Notes under the pieces: model-generated | Databases searched by the model: none | Told to the model about the DNA's origin: nothing | What the model saw: the letters and a program-made list of their open reading frames with translations, nothing else | Shown here: in pieces, positions 29,039 through 38,080 of the stretch | Layout: each line of letters begins with the position of its first letter | Position numbering within the stretch: position 1 is the first letter of the stretch | Position numbers and translations under genes: made by a program | Assembly (NCBI RefSeq): GCF_007671655.1 | Contig: NZ_VCGX01000005.1 | Coordinates: 1-64,000 of the forward strand | DNA: 64,000 nucleotides | DNA from: Marinobacter piscis | Lineage (GTDB): Bacteria; Pseudomonadota; Gammaproteobacteria; Pseudomonadales; Oleiphilaceae | Reading direction: 5' to 3'

Positions 29039-29929
29039 ATGATTGAACGTAACCACCTGGAAGTGCTCCGGGCTGTGGAGGCCGAGGGCTCTCTGACAGC
29101 TGCGGCCAGCCGCCTGCACCTCACCCAGTCTGCTCTCAGCCACTCTGTACGCAAACTCGAGCAGCAACTGGAAACACCGGTCTGGTTGCGGGAAGGCCGC
29201 CAGTTACGGCTGACTCAGGCAGGCAAGCATCTGCTGGCCCTGGCAAACCGCCTGTTACCCCAGTTTGAGCATGCCGAAATGCTGATCGGCCAGTTTGCCC
29301 GTGGGCAGGCGGGCACTCTGCGTATTGGCATGGAATGTCACCCCTGTTACCAGTGGCTGCTGAAAGTGGTGGGGCCCTATCTTGAGCAGTGGCCTTCCGT
29401 GGATGTGGATGTAAAACAGAAGTTCCAGTTTGGGGGCATCGGAGCATTGTTCGGTCACGATATCGACATGCTGGTTACCCCCGACCCGCTGCACCGCCCC
29501 GGGCTGGTGTTTGAGCCTGTGTTTGACTACGAGCAGGTTCTGGTCGTTTCTGCGGATCACCCGCTGGCGGAAAAGCCCTGGGCCGAGGCGGCGGATCTGG
29601 AACCGGAAACCCTGATTACCTATCCGGTGGCCATTGAACGGCTGGATGTGTTCAATCATCTGCTGGTACCAGCCAACATGCGCCCGGCGCGCCACAAAAC
29701 CATCGAGACCACCGATATCATGCTGCAGATGGTGGCAGCCGGCCGGGGAGTGGCAGCGCTCCCGCGCTGGCTGGTGGCCGAATACAGTGACCGTCTTGCC
29801 ATTGCTCCGGTGCAGCTGGGTAAGGCCGGAATCTCCAAGCAGATATTTCTGGGTTACCGTGAGCGGGATGCAGAGGTACAATATCTGGATTCTTTTATGA
29901 AGCTGGCACGAGAGGTTCGCTGGCGGTAA
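29039..29929 (+). CDS. metR: LysR-type regulator of methionine genes
   Basis: A 296-residue LysR protein. The winged helix at the N-terminus has LRAVEAEGSLTAAASRLHLTQSALSHSVRKLE. The effector domain has RIGMECHPCYQWLLKVV, DIDMLVTPDPLHRPGLVFEPVFDYE and AAGRGVAALPRWLV, all close to E. coli MetR, which uses homocysteine as coinducer. Start taken at ATG 29039 (MIERNHL matches the MetR N-terminus); another ATG lies at 29027. Divergent position from metE confirms the role. Confidence 0.9.
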   Translation: MIERNHLEVLRAVEAEGSLTAAASRLHLTQSALSHSVRKLEQQLETPVWLREGRQLRLTQAGKHLLALANRLLPQFEHAEMLIGQFARGQAGTLRIGMECHPCYQWLLKVVGPYLEQWPSVDVDVKQKFQFGGIGALFGHDIDMLVTPDPLHRPGLVFEPVFDYEQVLVVSADHPLAEKPWAEAADLEPETLITYPVAIERLDVFNHLLVPANMRPARHKTIETTDIMLQMVAAGRGVAALPRWLVAEYSDRLAIAPVQLGKAGISKQIFLGYRERDAEVQYLDSFMKLAREVRWR

Positions 29930-29974
29930 CGTCTTCGGTTACACTGCGCAAAAAATTTGTCAGGAATTTTCGTT

Positions 29975-30367
29975 ATGAGTGAAACCCCTCCCGATCTGAA
30001 ATACATTGAAACCCACCAGTGGGTGCGCCCGGATGCCGACGGCACAGCGGTTGTGGGCATTACCGACTTTGCCCAGGAGCAGCTGGGCGATGTGGTTTAC
30101 ATTGGCGTTCCCGAGGTAGGCGAAACGGTAACCGGAGGCGAGGAAGCAGGCGTTGCAGAGTCGGTTAAATCTGCATCCGATGTGTTCAGCCCGGTGACCG
30201 GCGAAGTCATCGAAATTAATGAAGTGCTGGAAGACGAACCAGAGAAGGTTAATGAAGACCCTTACGGAGAGGGCTGGCTGTTCCGGGTCCGGCTGGCGGA
30301 TCAGGGTGAGCTGGATGGCCTGATGGATTCCGATGCCTACGCAGAGCATGTAGAAACTGCTGAATAG
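29975..30367 (+). CDS. gcvH: glycine cleavage system H protein
   Basis: A 130-residue lipoyl carrier that shuttles the aminomethyl group in glycine cleavage. The lipoylated lysine is in ESVKSASDVF, within the GVAESVKSAS block; HQWVRPDADGTAVVGITDFAQEQLGD is the usual N-terminal half. The start at 29975 is set by AGGAA 8 bases upstream; the frame to 29957 opens at a TTG without support. It stands alone, with no gcvT or gcvP in the window, 45 bases after metR, and ends against a convergent hairpin. Confidence 0.93.
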   Translation: MSETPPDLKYIETHQWVRPDADGTAVVGITDFAQEQLGDVVYIGVPEVGETVTGGEEAGVAESVKSASDVFSPVTGEVIEINEVLEDEPEKVNEDPYGEGWLFRVRLADQGELDGLMDSDAYAEHVETAE

Positions 30368-30376
30368 ATCAGCCAG

Positions 30377-30409
30377 ACCCTGCTGCTTCAGGCCCTGGAG
30401 CAGCAGGGT
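30377..30409. terminator. hairpin between convergent gcvH and HAD gene
   Basis: ACCCTGCTGCT (30377-30387) and AGCAGCAGGGT (30399-30409) form a perfect 11-pair stem with an 11-base loop, centred between two convergent genes. No long T-run follows, so it may act as a block for both directions or protect RNA ends. Confidence 0.5.
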
Positions 30410-30418
30410 TGATCAGTG

Positions 30419-31075
30419 TCAGCCCCGTAACGAAATCACGTCCCAGCCCTCGCGGGTGGCATACCCTTCCAGCTTGGGGTCCGGATCCACCGCAACCGGG
30501 TTGTCTACCTGTTTCAGCAGTGGCAGGTCGTTGTGGGAATCACTGTAAAACCAGGCGCCCTCAAGACTCTTGCGGTAGGTGTCCAGCCATTCATTCAGGC
30601 GGGTCACCTTGCCATCCTGATAACTGGGGGTACCGACAATTCTGCCCGTATAGCGCCCATCACGCATTTCCGGCTCGGTGGCAATCAGGTGCTCAATGCC
30701 CAGCACCTCGGCAATGGGCTCAGTCACAAACCGGTTGGTGGCGGTAATGATCATCAGCGTATGGCCCAGATCCCGGTGGCGGTTCAGAAGCGCATCTGCT
30801 TTTTCAAGCAGCATCGGGCGCACCTTTTTCTCCATGAAGTCAGCCCGCCATTCCTTTAGCGTATCAACACTGTTAGCCGACAGAGGCTCAAGCGCAAAGG
30901 TAATGTACTTCATATAATCCATTTCGCCGTTCAGGTAGTCCTGATAGAAGCGGTCGTTAGCCTCACTGTAGGACCTGGCGTCCACAAAGCCTTCTTCCAC
31001 CAGAAACTCCCCCCATGCATGATCGCTGTCTCCAGCCAGCAGGGTGTTGTCCAGATCAAATATCGCGAGCGTCAA
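30419..31075 (-). CDS. HAD-IB family phosphatase
   Basis: 218 residues of the SerB-like HAD subfamily IB. Motif I is FDLDNTLLAGDSDHAW (Asp6, Asp8), motif II the Thr in MIITATNRF, motif III Lys in DGKVTRL, and motif IV YSDSHNDLPLL. The helical cap between 20 and 90 is short. A protein of this kind commonly lies upstream of rppH-ptsP on the other strand in pseudomonads. Substrate is unknown: phosphoserine-like small molecules are possible, but no specificity residues were recognised. Confidence 0.8.
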   Translation of the reverse strand: MTLAIFDLDNTLLAGDSDHAWGEFLVEEGFVDARSYSEANDRFYQDYLNGEMDYMKYITFALEPLSANSVDTLKEWRADFMEKKVRPMLLEKADALLNRHRDLGHTLMIITATNRFVTEPIAEVLGIEHLIATEPEMRDGRYTGRIVGTPSYQDGKVTRLNEWLDTYRKSLEGAWFYSDSHNDLPLLKQVDNPVAVDPDPKLEGYATREGWDVISLRG

Positions 31076-31126
31076 GCCATTACCTCCAATGAATACCGGG
31101 CGTGTGAAAGCCGCTATCTTACCATG

Positions 31127-31142
31127 GCTGTATACGTACAGC
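31127..31142. promoter_or_regulatory. palindrome in HAD-rppH divergent gap
   Basis: GCTGTATACGTACAGC has six-base arms (GCTGTA/TACAGC) around TACG, in the 171-base gap between divergent genes. It may be an operator for either gene. No confident promoter was seen with it. Confidence 0.3.
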
Positions 31143-31246
31143 TGCGTTTGCCGAAGTGTTGGGATTCTGTAAGAATGAGTGCAATCTGGAAATAATCTGG
31201 CCGGTCTATAACCGATCGGCCCCGACTTTATAAAGAGGACTGTGCC

Positions 31247-31777
31247 GTGATTGACTCAGACGGTTTCAGACCCAACGTCGGAATCATTCTGGCTAACCCC
31301 AGGGGCGAGGTTCTCTGGGCCAAGCGAATAGGGCAGAACGCATGGCAGTTTCCCCAGGGCGGCATCAACGATGAAGAATCGCCGGAAGAAGCACTCTACC
31401 GGGAGCTGGGGGAAGAAGTAGGCCTGGGCGCTACCGATGTGGAAATTATCAGTTGTACCCGGGGGTGGCTGCGATACCGCCTTCCCCGAAGAATGGTACG
31501 GCATCATTCGCGCCCTCTTTGCGTAGGCCAAAAACAGAAATGGTTCCTGCTGAGGATGTTATCACCCGACGCCCATGTGTGCGTTGATGGTACGAATTCA
31601 CCGGAGTTCGACGGCTGGCAGTGGGTGAGCTACTGGTACCCGTTGGGGCAGGTGGTTTCCTTCAAGCGTGAAGTGTATCGACGTGCGCTGAGAGAACTTG
31701 CACCAAGGCTGTTCCACAGTATGGAGCAGTGGCACCGGAGCGAGCTGAACCGGCGTTTAAAGGAACAGGCGAAATGA
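31247..31777 (+). CDS. rppH: RNA pyrophosphohydrolase
   Basis: 176-residue Nudix enzyme that removes pyrophosphate from the 5' end of mRNA and so starts decay. The Nudix box is Gly38-Leu60 with Glu44, Arg52, Glu53, Glu56, Glu57 and Gly59 all present. [26 protein letters not shown] and QFPQGG are RppH-specific, and [26 protein letters not shown] closes the fold. Start is a GTG with GAGGA 7 bases upstream. It is 15 bases before ptsP and cotranscribed with it, a conserved pair. Confidence 0.96.
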   Translation: MIDSDGFRPNVGIILANPRGEVLWAKRIGQNAWQFPQGGINDEESPEEALYRELGEEVGLGATDVEIISCTRGWLRYRLPRRMVRHHSRPLCVGQKQKWFLLRMLSPDAHVCVDGTNSPEFDGWQWVSYWYPLGQVVSFKREVYRRALRELAPRLFHSMEQWHRSELNRRLKEQAK

Positions 31778-31792
31778 CGGACTGACACCCCC

Positions 31793-34111
31793 ATGCTAGG
31801 CATTCTGCGAAGTCTTGTACAAGAGGTAAACAGCGCCCGGGATTTAACGGAGGCACTGGGTATCATTGTCTCGCGTGTGCAGAAAGCCATGAACACAGAG
31901 GTGTGCTCGGTTTATCTGCTCGATCCGGTCTCCAACCGCTATATTTTAATGGCCACCGAAGGCCTGTACCCACAGGCGGTCGGCAAAGTAAGTCTCGCCC
32001 ACTCAGAGGGTCTGGTGGGGCTTGTGGGTTCCCGCGAAGAGCCCATCAACCTGGAAGATGCCCCATCCCACCCCCGTTACCGGTATTTCCCCGAAACCGG
32101 CGAAGAACGCTTCCGCTCGTTTCTCGGGGTGCCCATCATCCACCACCGCCAGGTACTGGGCGTGCTTGTGGTTCAGCAGCGGGAGAACACCCGCTGCTTT
32201 GATGAAGGCGAAGAAGCCTTCCTGGTGACTGTCTCTGCCCAGTTGTCCGGCGTTATTGCCCACAGTGAAGCAACCGGGGCCATCAGCGGCCTGTCGCTTA
32301 CCGGCGAACAGGCCCACGACGTCAGCTTCAACGGCGTTCCCGGTGCCCCCGGCGTAGCTATTGGTTACGGCGTGGTGGTGTATCCGGCGGCCGATCTGGA
32401 TGTGGTACCGGATAAGCTGACCACCGACATCGACCAGGAACTGGCACTGTTCCAGTCCGCCGTACAGGCAGTGCGTGAAGACATCGAGCAGGTAGCGGAA
32501 CGGCTGACCTCGCGGCTGCGGCCGGAAGAGCTGGCGCTGTTTGATGTGTATCTGCGCATGCTGAGTGAAGAAGCTTTGCCCGATGAGGTCAGGAGCCGGA
32601 TCCGGGAAGGTTTCTGGGCCCAGGGCGCGCTCAAGCAGGTAGTGCAGCACTACATCAGCCATTTTGAAATGATGGACGATCACTACCTTCAGGAACGCGC
32701 CGTTGATATCCGCGATCTTGGTCGTCGCCTGCTGTCGTATCTGCAGGAAGGTGAGCAGAAAGACCTGAACTACCCCGAAAAAACAGTTCTGGTCAGCGAT
32801 GAGCTGACGCCATCCATGCTCGGCGAGGTGCCCCGGGGGCGGCTGGTGGGCCTCGTGTCTGTAAAAGGCGCCAGCAACTCCCACGTTGCCATTCTGGCCC
32901 GGGCCATGGGGGTGCCCACGGTGATGGGCCTGGTAGACATTCCCGTTAACCAGCTCGATGGCAAAGAACTGATTGTGGACGGGTTTGACGGGCGCATTTT
33001 TTCCTCCCCGTCTCCGGATCTGCGGTCATTTTTCCAGACCATCCGCGACGAAGAGCGTGAAATCGACCGGGGTCTGGAAGCACTGCGGGACCTGCCCTGC
33101 GAAACCACTGATGGCCACCGGGTGCCACTGCTGGTCAACACCGGCCTGATGACCGACGTTGTCCGCTCTTTGTCCCACGGAGCCGAGGGAATCGGGCTTT
33201 ACCGCACCGAAGTACCCTTCATGATCAAAGACCGCTTTCCTTCAGAGCAGGAACAGCGGCAATACTACCGGGACCAGCTGGAAGCCTTTGCGCCCAATCC
33301 GGTAACCATGCGTACTCTGGACGTAGGGGGCGATAAAGCGCTGACCTACTTCCCCATAGAAGAAGAAAACCCCTTTCTGGGCTGGCGGGGCATCCGCGTT
33401 ACTCTGGATCATCCGGAAATCTTCCTGGTACAGGTAAGAGCCATGCTCAAGGCCAGCGAAGGCCTTAATAACCTGCAGATCATGCTGCCCATGGTCAGCA
33501 ATATCTCCGAGGTGGAAGAGTCTCTGCATCTGGTTTACCGGGTTTACCACGAGGTGCGGGAAGAAGGCTTTGAGATTCACATGCCCAAGGTGGGCGTGAT
33601 GATCGAAATCCCGGCGGCAGTGTACCAGGTACGAGAACTGGCCGACCGGGTAGACTTTCTCTCCGTCGGCTCCAACGACCTGACCCAGTACCTGCTGGCG
33701 GTTGACCGTAACAACCCGAGGGTGGCGGGGCTGTATCACTCATACCACCCGGCTGTATTGCAGGCCCTTGTACGGGTGGCACAGGACGCCCACGCAGCGG
33801 GCAAGCCTGTGGGCATCTGTGGCGAACTGGCCGGAGATCCGGGAGGTGCGTTGTTGCTGATGGCTATGGGTTACGATTCCCTGTCCATGAACGCCGCGAG
33901 TCTGCCCAAGGTGAAGTATGTTATCCGCAGTGTCAGTCGGGAGTGGGCGGTGCGCCTTTTGAAAGACGTGCTGTTGCTGGATTCGCCCCACGTGATCAAG
34001 AGCTGTGTGGATCTGGCCTTGCGCAACGCCGGCTTCGGGCGTTATCTGCGGCCACACCAGACCAAAGCCACCACCACGCCGCTGGCAAGCCAGGCTCTGT
34101 CACAAAACTAG
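31793..34111 (+). CDS. ptsP: PTS-Ntr enzyme I (EINtr)
   Basis: 772 residues. An N-terminal GAF domain (about 1-160) is fused to a PEP-dependent enzyme I. In the swivel domain, KGASNSHVAILARAMG holds the phosphorylated histidine. The C-terminal TIM-barrel has EGIGLYRTEVPFM, GGDKALTYFP, MLPMVSNISEVEE and VGSNDLTQYLLAVDRNN. It phosphorylates NPr, which passes the group to the EIIA-Ntr and links carbon/nitrogen status to gene control. The GAF domain probably senses glutamine or 2-oxoglutarate, as known in relatives. Follows rppH; a patatin-like gene starts 87 bases downstream. Confidence 0.96.
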   Translation: MLGILRSLVQEVNSARDLTEALGIIVSRVQKAMNTEVCSVYLLDPVSNRYILMATEGLYPQAVGKVSLAHSEGLVGLVGSREEPINLEDAPSHPRYRYFPETGEERFRSFLGVPIIHHRQVLGVLVVQQRENTRCFDEGEEAFLVTVSAQLSGVIAHSEATGAISGLSLTGEQAHDVSFNGVPGAPGVAIGYGVVVYPAADLDVVPDKLTTDIDQELALFQSAVQAVREDIEQVAERLTSRLRPEELALFDVYLRMLSEEALPDEVRSRIREGFWAQGALKQVVQHYISHFEMMDDHYLQERAVDIRDLGRRLLSYLQEGEQKDLNYPEKTVLVSDELTPSMLGEVPRGRLVGLVSVKGASNSHVAILARAMGVPTVMGLVDIPVNQLDGKELIVDGFDGRIFSSPSPDLRSFFQTIRDEEREIDRGLEALRDLPCETTDGHRVPLLVNTGLMTDVVRSLSHGAEGIGLYRTEVPFMIKDRFPSEQEQRQYYRDQLEAFAPNPVTMRTLDVGGDKALTYFPIEEENPFLGWRGIRVTLDHPEIFLVQVRAMLKASEGLNNLQIMLPMVSNISEVEESLHLVYRVYHEVREEGFEIHMPKVGVMIEIPAAVYQVRELADRVDFLSVGSNDLTQYLLAVDRNNPRVAGLYHSYHPAVLQALVRVAQDAHAAGKPVGICGELAGDPGGALLLMAMGYDSLSMNAASLPKVKYVIRSVSREWAVRLLKDVLLLDSPHVIKSCVDLALRNAGFGRYLRPHQTKATTTPLASQALSQN

Positions 34112-34198
34112 TGTGCGCACTCTAAACCGGGTTGTTACTGTACACACTGACAACTCAGAAAGGCCGTTGTGGTTATTTACCCGGAGTAAGGATGGCAT

Positions 34199-35428
34199 AT
34201 GAACGCACCAGCAAGTCCCAGACCTGCAGCTCGTATCGGGCTTGCCCTTGGCGGCGGCGGGCCTTTGGGGGGCATCTATGAGATAGGTGCACTCCGGGCA
34301 CTGGATGAATCCCTTGATGGGCTGGATTTCAACAACCTTGATGTGTACGTCGGCGTTAACGCCGGCTCGTTTGTGGCCGCCAATCTGGCAAACCAGTTAA
34401 CAACCGCCCAGCTGTGCCGGATTTTTGTGCGCAATGAGGCAGACGTTCACCCGTTTCGCCCGGAGGTTTTCTACCGCCCGGCACTGAAGGAAATAGTCAG
34501 CCGCGCTATGGCAATACCCGGGCTGGTTACAACCGCCATGGGCCGTTTAGCCCGCAACCCCAATGATCAGAGCCTGCTTGAGGCCCTGGCAGTGCTGGCC
34601 CAGGCGGCGCCCGCCGGACTGTTTGATAACGAAGGCCTGCATGAGTACCTTCTGCGCGCCTTTTCCATGCTGGGGCGCACGAACGACTTCCGGCAGTTAA
34701 AGCGCAGCCTTTATATTGTTGCCGCAGATGTGGAAAGTACCGAGGCTGTGCGTTTTGGTGCCCCCGGATACGATCATGTGCCTATCTCCCGGGCTATTCA
34801 GGCAAGTACCGCGTCACCCGGGCTGTATGTGCCTGTGCAGATCGATGGCCGGTACTATGTCGATGGCACATTGCGTAAGGGCCTGCACGCATCCGTGGCC
34901 TTTGAAGACGGCGCCGATCTGGTTTTTGCCGTCAACCCACAGGTGCCCATAGATGCCAGCAAAGCTGTGCGGGCCGGTACCATGGCGCCAGGGGAGCTGA
35001 CCCGCTCGGGAATGCCGAACCTGCTGTCACAGATGTTCCGCACCATGGTGTATTCACGCATGACCTCCGGGATTGCCCAGTACGCCACCGACTACCCGGA
35101 CAAAGAGCTCATCCTGTTTGAGCCTTCCCGGGACGACACCAAACTGTTTTTCTCCAACGTATTCAGTTTTCAGTCACGCCGGATGATCTGCGAACACGCG
35201 TATCAGATGACACGCCGGGATCTGCTCAAACGGGCCGACACACTCGAGCCTGCACTGGCAAAATACGGCATTACGCTGCGGCGGGATCGGCTGGCAGACA
35301 CAGAGCGCACCATCAGCACCACGCTTTACGGTGAAATGTTGCCTTTGTATGCGGCCAGGAATCTGAAGAAAAAGCAGGCAGGGAAGGGCAGGTTAATGAA
35401 CCGTCTCAGGCGTGCCGAACACGCCTGA
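34199..35428 (+). CDS. patatin-like protein with Asn at the catalytic Ser position
   Basis: 409 residues with a patatin fold in the first half. The oxyanion loop LALGGGGPLGGIYEIGAL is intact, and the second catalytic residue is Asp222 in YYVDGTLRKG. The elbow expected as G-x-S-x-G instead reads Gly52-Val-Asn54-Ala-Gly56 (AAC at 34358-34360). Thus the usual lipase nucleophile is absent, and activity is doubtful unless a neighbouring Ser57 serves. AAGGAT lies 5 bases before the ATG. No signal peptide. It could be a non-catalytic lipid-binding protein, a mutant allele, or an acylhydrolase with altered chemistry. The 3' end forms a strong hairpin. Confidence 0.75.
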   Translation: MNAPASPRPAARIGLALGGGGPLGGIYEIGALRALDESLDGLDFNNLDVYVGVNAGSFVAANLANQLTTAQLCRIFVRNEADVHPFRPEVFYRPALKEIVSRAMAIPGLVTTAMGRLARNPNDQSLLEALAVLAQAAPAGLFDNEGLHEYLLRAFSMLGRTNDFRQLKRSLYIVAADVESTEAVRFGAPGYDHVPISRAIQASTASPGLYVPVQIDGRYYVDGTLRKGLHASVAFEDGADLVFAVNPQVPIDASKAVRAGTMAPGELTRSGMPNLLSQMFRTMVYSRMTSGIAQYATDYPDKELILFEPSRDDTKLFFSNVFSFQSRRMICEHAYQMTRRDLLKRADTLEPALAKYGITLRRDRLADTERTISTTLYGEMLPLYAARNLKKKQAGKGRLMNRLRRAEHA

Positions 35429-35433
35429 GACGG
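35401..35433. terminator. strong hairpin over the patatin gene end
   Basis: CCGTCTCAGGCGTG (35401-35414) and CACGCCTGAGACGG (35420-35433) are perfect 14-base arms around a 5-base loop. The stem spans the last codons and the stop of the patatin-like gene and faces the convergent hslU end, 25 bases on. A second small hairpin, CCGGT-n4-ACCGG, follows at 35440-35453. No T-run. Confidence 0.55.
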
Positions 35434-35457
35434 TGGTCTCCGGTCGGAACCGGCATC

Positions 35458-36786
35458 TCAGAGAATATAACGGCTCAGGTCTTCGTCTTCTGCCAACTCT
35501 CCAAGCTTTTCATCTACGTAATCAGCGGTTACTTCAAAGGCTTCGGTGACGCCATCACCGGCATCAAAGGTCAGGCTTTCCAGTAGTCGTTCCAGAACCG
35601 TATGCAGGCGCCGGGCACCGATGTTCTCGGTAGACTCATTTACCTTCCAGGCAATTTCCGCAATGCGGGCAATGGCTTCCTGGTTGAAGCTGAGTTTAAC
35701 GCCTTCTGTGGCCAGCAGAGCTTCATACTGCTGGATCAGAGACGCATCCGGCTCGGTGAGAATGCGCTTGAAATCATCCGGCGTAAGCGCCTGAAGCTCG
35801 ACACGGATAGGCAAGCGGCCCTGAAGCTCGGGGATCAGGTCTGAGGGCTTGGTCAGGTGGAACGCACCCGAAGCAATGAACAGAATATGGTCCGTGCGCA
35901 CAGAGCCGTATTTTGTGCTCACCGTGCTGCCTTCAATCATCGGCAGAAGGTCCCGCTGAACCCCTTCCCGGGACACATCCGACGATGTGTTTTCTGAACG
36001 CTTGGCAACCTTGTCAATCTCGTCCAGAAACACAATGCCATTCTGCTCTACCGCAAGAATGGCTTTCTGCTTGATGGACTCCTCATTCACCAGCTTACCG
36101 GCTTCTTCTTCCTTCGCCCGCTTGAGGGCATCGGCCACCTTCATTTTACGGCGCTTGGACTTATCAGAAGCCATATTGGAGAACATGCTCTGGAGCTGGC
36201 TGGTCATCTCCTCCATACCCGGCGGTGCCATAATTTCTACGCCGGCGCCGGAGTTGCTCAGATCAATCTCGATTTCTTTATCGTCCAGCTCACCTTCGCG
36301 CAGCTTCTTCCGGAACATCTGCCGGGTAGAGGAGTCCTCTGGCTTCTGGCTGTCTTCTTCAAAACTTCTGGCCGGTGGAATCAGAGCATCCAGAATGCGC
36401 TCTTCAGCGGCATCCAGGGCTTTCTCTTCATGGCGCTTCATTTCCTGAACGCGCAGCATTTTAACGGCCATATCCGCCAGATCGCGGATAATGGATTCCA
36501 CATCCCGGCCAACGTAGCCCACCTCGGTAAACTTGGTGGCTTCCACCTTCAGAAAAGGCGCATCCGCCAGTTTGGCCAGACGACGGGCAATCTCGGTTTT
36601 ACCCACACCAGTGGGGCCGATCATCAGAATGTTTTTAGGGGTAACTTCATCACGCAGGCTGCTGTCCAGCTGCATCCTGCGCCAGCGGTTGCGCAGGGCA
36701 ACGGCCACGGCCCGCTTGGCCTCCTGCTGCCCCACAATGTGCTTGTCGAGTTCGTGAACTATTTCACGGGGTGTCATTGCAGACAT
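35458..36786 (-). CDS. hslU: HslU ATPase subunit of HslUV protease
   Basis: 442-residue AAA+ unfoldase. Walker A is [12 protein letters not shown] near residue 57 and Walker B is GIVFLDEID near 250; [16 protein letters not shown] and the C-terminal LSRYIL tail, which activates HslV, are present. The I-domain (about 110-240) recognises substrates. It lies 2 bases after hslV, on the same transcript. As an ATP-dependent cytoplasmic protease it degrades misfolded and regulatory proteins. Confidence 0.97.
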   Translation of the reverse strand: MSAMTPREIVHELDKHIVGQQEAKRAVAVALRNRWRRMQLDSSLRDEVTPKNILMIGPTGVGKTEIARRLAKLADAPFLKVEATKFTEVGYVGRDVESIIRDLADMAVKMLRVQEMKRHEEKALDAAEERILDALIPPARSFEEDSQKPEDSSTRQMFRKKLREGELDDKEIEIDLSNSGAGVEIMAPPGMEEMTSQLQSMFSNMASDKSKRRKMKVADALKRAKEEEAGKLVNEESIKQKAILAVEQNGIVFLDEIDKVAKRSENTSSDVSREGVQRDLLPMIEGSTVSTKYGSVRTDHILFIASGAFHLTKPSDLIPELQGRLPIRVELQALTPDDFKRILTEPDASLIQQYEALLATEGVKLSFNQEAIARIAEIAWKVNESTENIGARRLHTVLERLLESLTFDAGDGVTEAFEVTADYVDEKLGELAEDEDLSRYIL

Positions 36787-36788
36787 GG

Positions 36789-37343
36789 TTACTCCGAATC
36801 GGTCGTTTTAGAGGGGGCGTCGGTGGAAAGCACCTCAATGGTGCGGTTATGGTTGGTGTAAATGCAGATATCGGCAGCGATATCCAGGCCCTTCTCTACA
36901 ATCTCGTGCGCAGAAAGGTCGGTGTTTTCCAGCAATGCCCGCGCACTGGACTGGGCAAAAGGACCACCAGAACCAATGGCGATCAGTCCCTGCTCCGGTT
37001 CGATCACATCGCCGTTACCGGTAATGATCAGAGAGGCGGTTTTATCGGCCACTGCAAGCAGGGCCTCCAATCGTCGCAGGGCCCTGTCGGTGCGCCAGTC
37101 TTTGGCCAGTTCAACCGCCGCCCGCGTGAGATTGCCCTGGTGCTTTTCCAGCTGGGCCTCAAAACGCTCAAACAGGGTAAAAGCATCGGCGGTGCCACCG
37201 GCAAAACCGGCGATAACCTGGCCGTTGTACAGGCGGCGGACCTTACGGGCGTTTCCCTTCATGATGGTATTGCCCAGGGAAACCTGGCCGTCGCCACCCA
37301 GGGCAACTTCGTCATCGCGTCTGACGGAAAGTATGGTAGTCAT
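36789..37343 (-). CDS. hslV: HslV peptidase subunit of HslUV protease
   Basis: 184 residues of the proteasome-beta-like family. Removal of Met1 exposes Thr2 as nucleophile (TTILSVRR); [24 protein letters not shown] and [18 protein letters not shown] are HslV blocks. The enzyme forms the peptidase core with HslU. It follows the SPOR gene by 93 bases and precedes hslU by 2. Confidence 0.97.
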   Translation of the reverse strand: MTTILSVRRDDEVALGGDGQVSLGNTIMKGNARKVRRLYNGQVIAGFAGGTADAFTLFERFEAQLEKHQGNLTRAAVELAKDWRTDRALRRLEALLAVADKTASLIITGNGDVIEPEQGLIAIGSGGPFAQSSARALLENTDLSAHEIVEKGLDIAADICIYTNHNRTIEVLSTDAPSKTTDSE

Positions 37344-37418
37344 TTGGGCTCCAATTGCCGGATTAAAAATCGGTATTGGCCAGTTATGGAGGCGTGCCGG
37401 AAGAATTCAAGTGGTTTA

Positions 37419-37438
37419 AGCCACCCGGGAGGGTGGCT
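37419..37438 (-). terminator. hairpin at SPOR gene end
   Basis: AGCCACCC and GGGTGGCT form an 8-pair stem with a GGGA/TCCC loop, overlapping the SPOR stop codon. It lies between the SPOR gene and hslV on the same strand. There is no T-run, so it may reduce rather than stop readthrough. Confidence 0.35.
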
Positions 37439-38072
37439 ACCCCTGCTTGGGTACTTTGCGGATAAGCGGCTGAATGTTGATCGACACCAGCTTATCAATG
37501 GCCGAGCTCATCTGGCTGCGGGACGGGAAAGGGCCGACATTCACCCGGTACCAGATAGTGCCACTGTCCAGTTCGATACGCTGAACACTGGCCCGCAGAC
37601 CCTGAAAGGCAATTTGCGCCCGCTGGCGCTCGGCATCTTCTTTGGTGCGAAAAGAGCCGGACTGCACCAGGTAGTTAAAATCCTGCTTGCTCGGGCCAGG
37701 GGTGTACTCGTCCACTTCCGGCGGCACCACTTCCGATTCCGGCAGCATTTCATAAAACCGGAAACCGGGTTTTTTCTTTTCCTGGCTGGCGGTCTGCTCC
37801 GCCGGCGGCTGGGCCGGCTTCTCAACAACCGGTGGCTGTTGCGGATCACCGCCGGTGGGTACGGAATTCAGGTACACAATAAACCCGATAAAACCGCCCA
37901 CAGTGGCCAGAGACAGAACCCACTTGAAAGACAAGCCTCCCCGCTGTGCCCGGGCCGGCGGCGGAGCCGGCTGCGAGCGCTTTTTCGGGGTACGTGCCTG
38001 TTTGGCGGGCTTCTTTTTAGCGGTGGCCGAAGGCGCACCTGAGCGTTTTTTACGAGCGTAATCCCGGGACAT
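37437..38072 (-). CDS. SPOR-domain membrane protein, FtsN-like
   Basis: 211 residues. A basic cytoplasmic N-terminus (KKKPAKQARTPKKRSQ) leads to a single membrane segment (WVLSLATVGGFIGFIVYL, about 50-68), a Pro-rich periplasmic linker, and a C-terminal SPOR domain (about 132-207; FNYLVQSGSFRTKEDAE). SPOR domains bind denuded glycan at the division septum. This protein lies directly after argS (8 bases). The arrangement argS-SPOR-hslVU is as in Pseudomonas, where the protein is annotated FtsN-like. Role in cell division is inferred. Confidence 0.85.
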   Translation of the reverse strand: MSRDYARKKRSGAPSATAKKKPAKQARTPKKRSQPAPPPARAQRGGLSFKWVLSLATVGGFIGFIVYLNSVPTGGDPQQPPVVEKPAQPPAEQTASQEKKKPGFRFYEMLPESEVVPPEVDEYTPGPSKQDFNYLVQSGSFRTKEDAERQRAQIAFQGLRASVQRIELDSGTIWYRVNVGPFPSRSQMSSAIDKLVSINIQPLIRKVPKQG

Positions 38073-38080
38073 TGTATGGT

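Noticed and set aside
31127..31142. LexA-type SOS box before rppH
   Set aside because: CTGT and ACAG are separated by 6 bases, whereas LexA sites of this class need 8.
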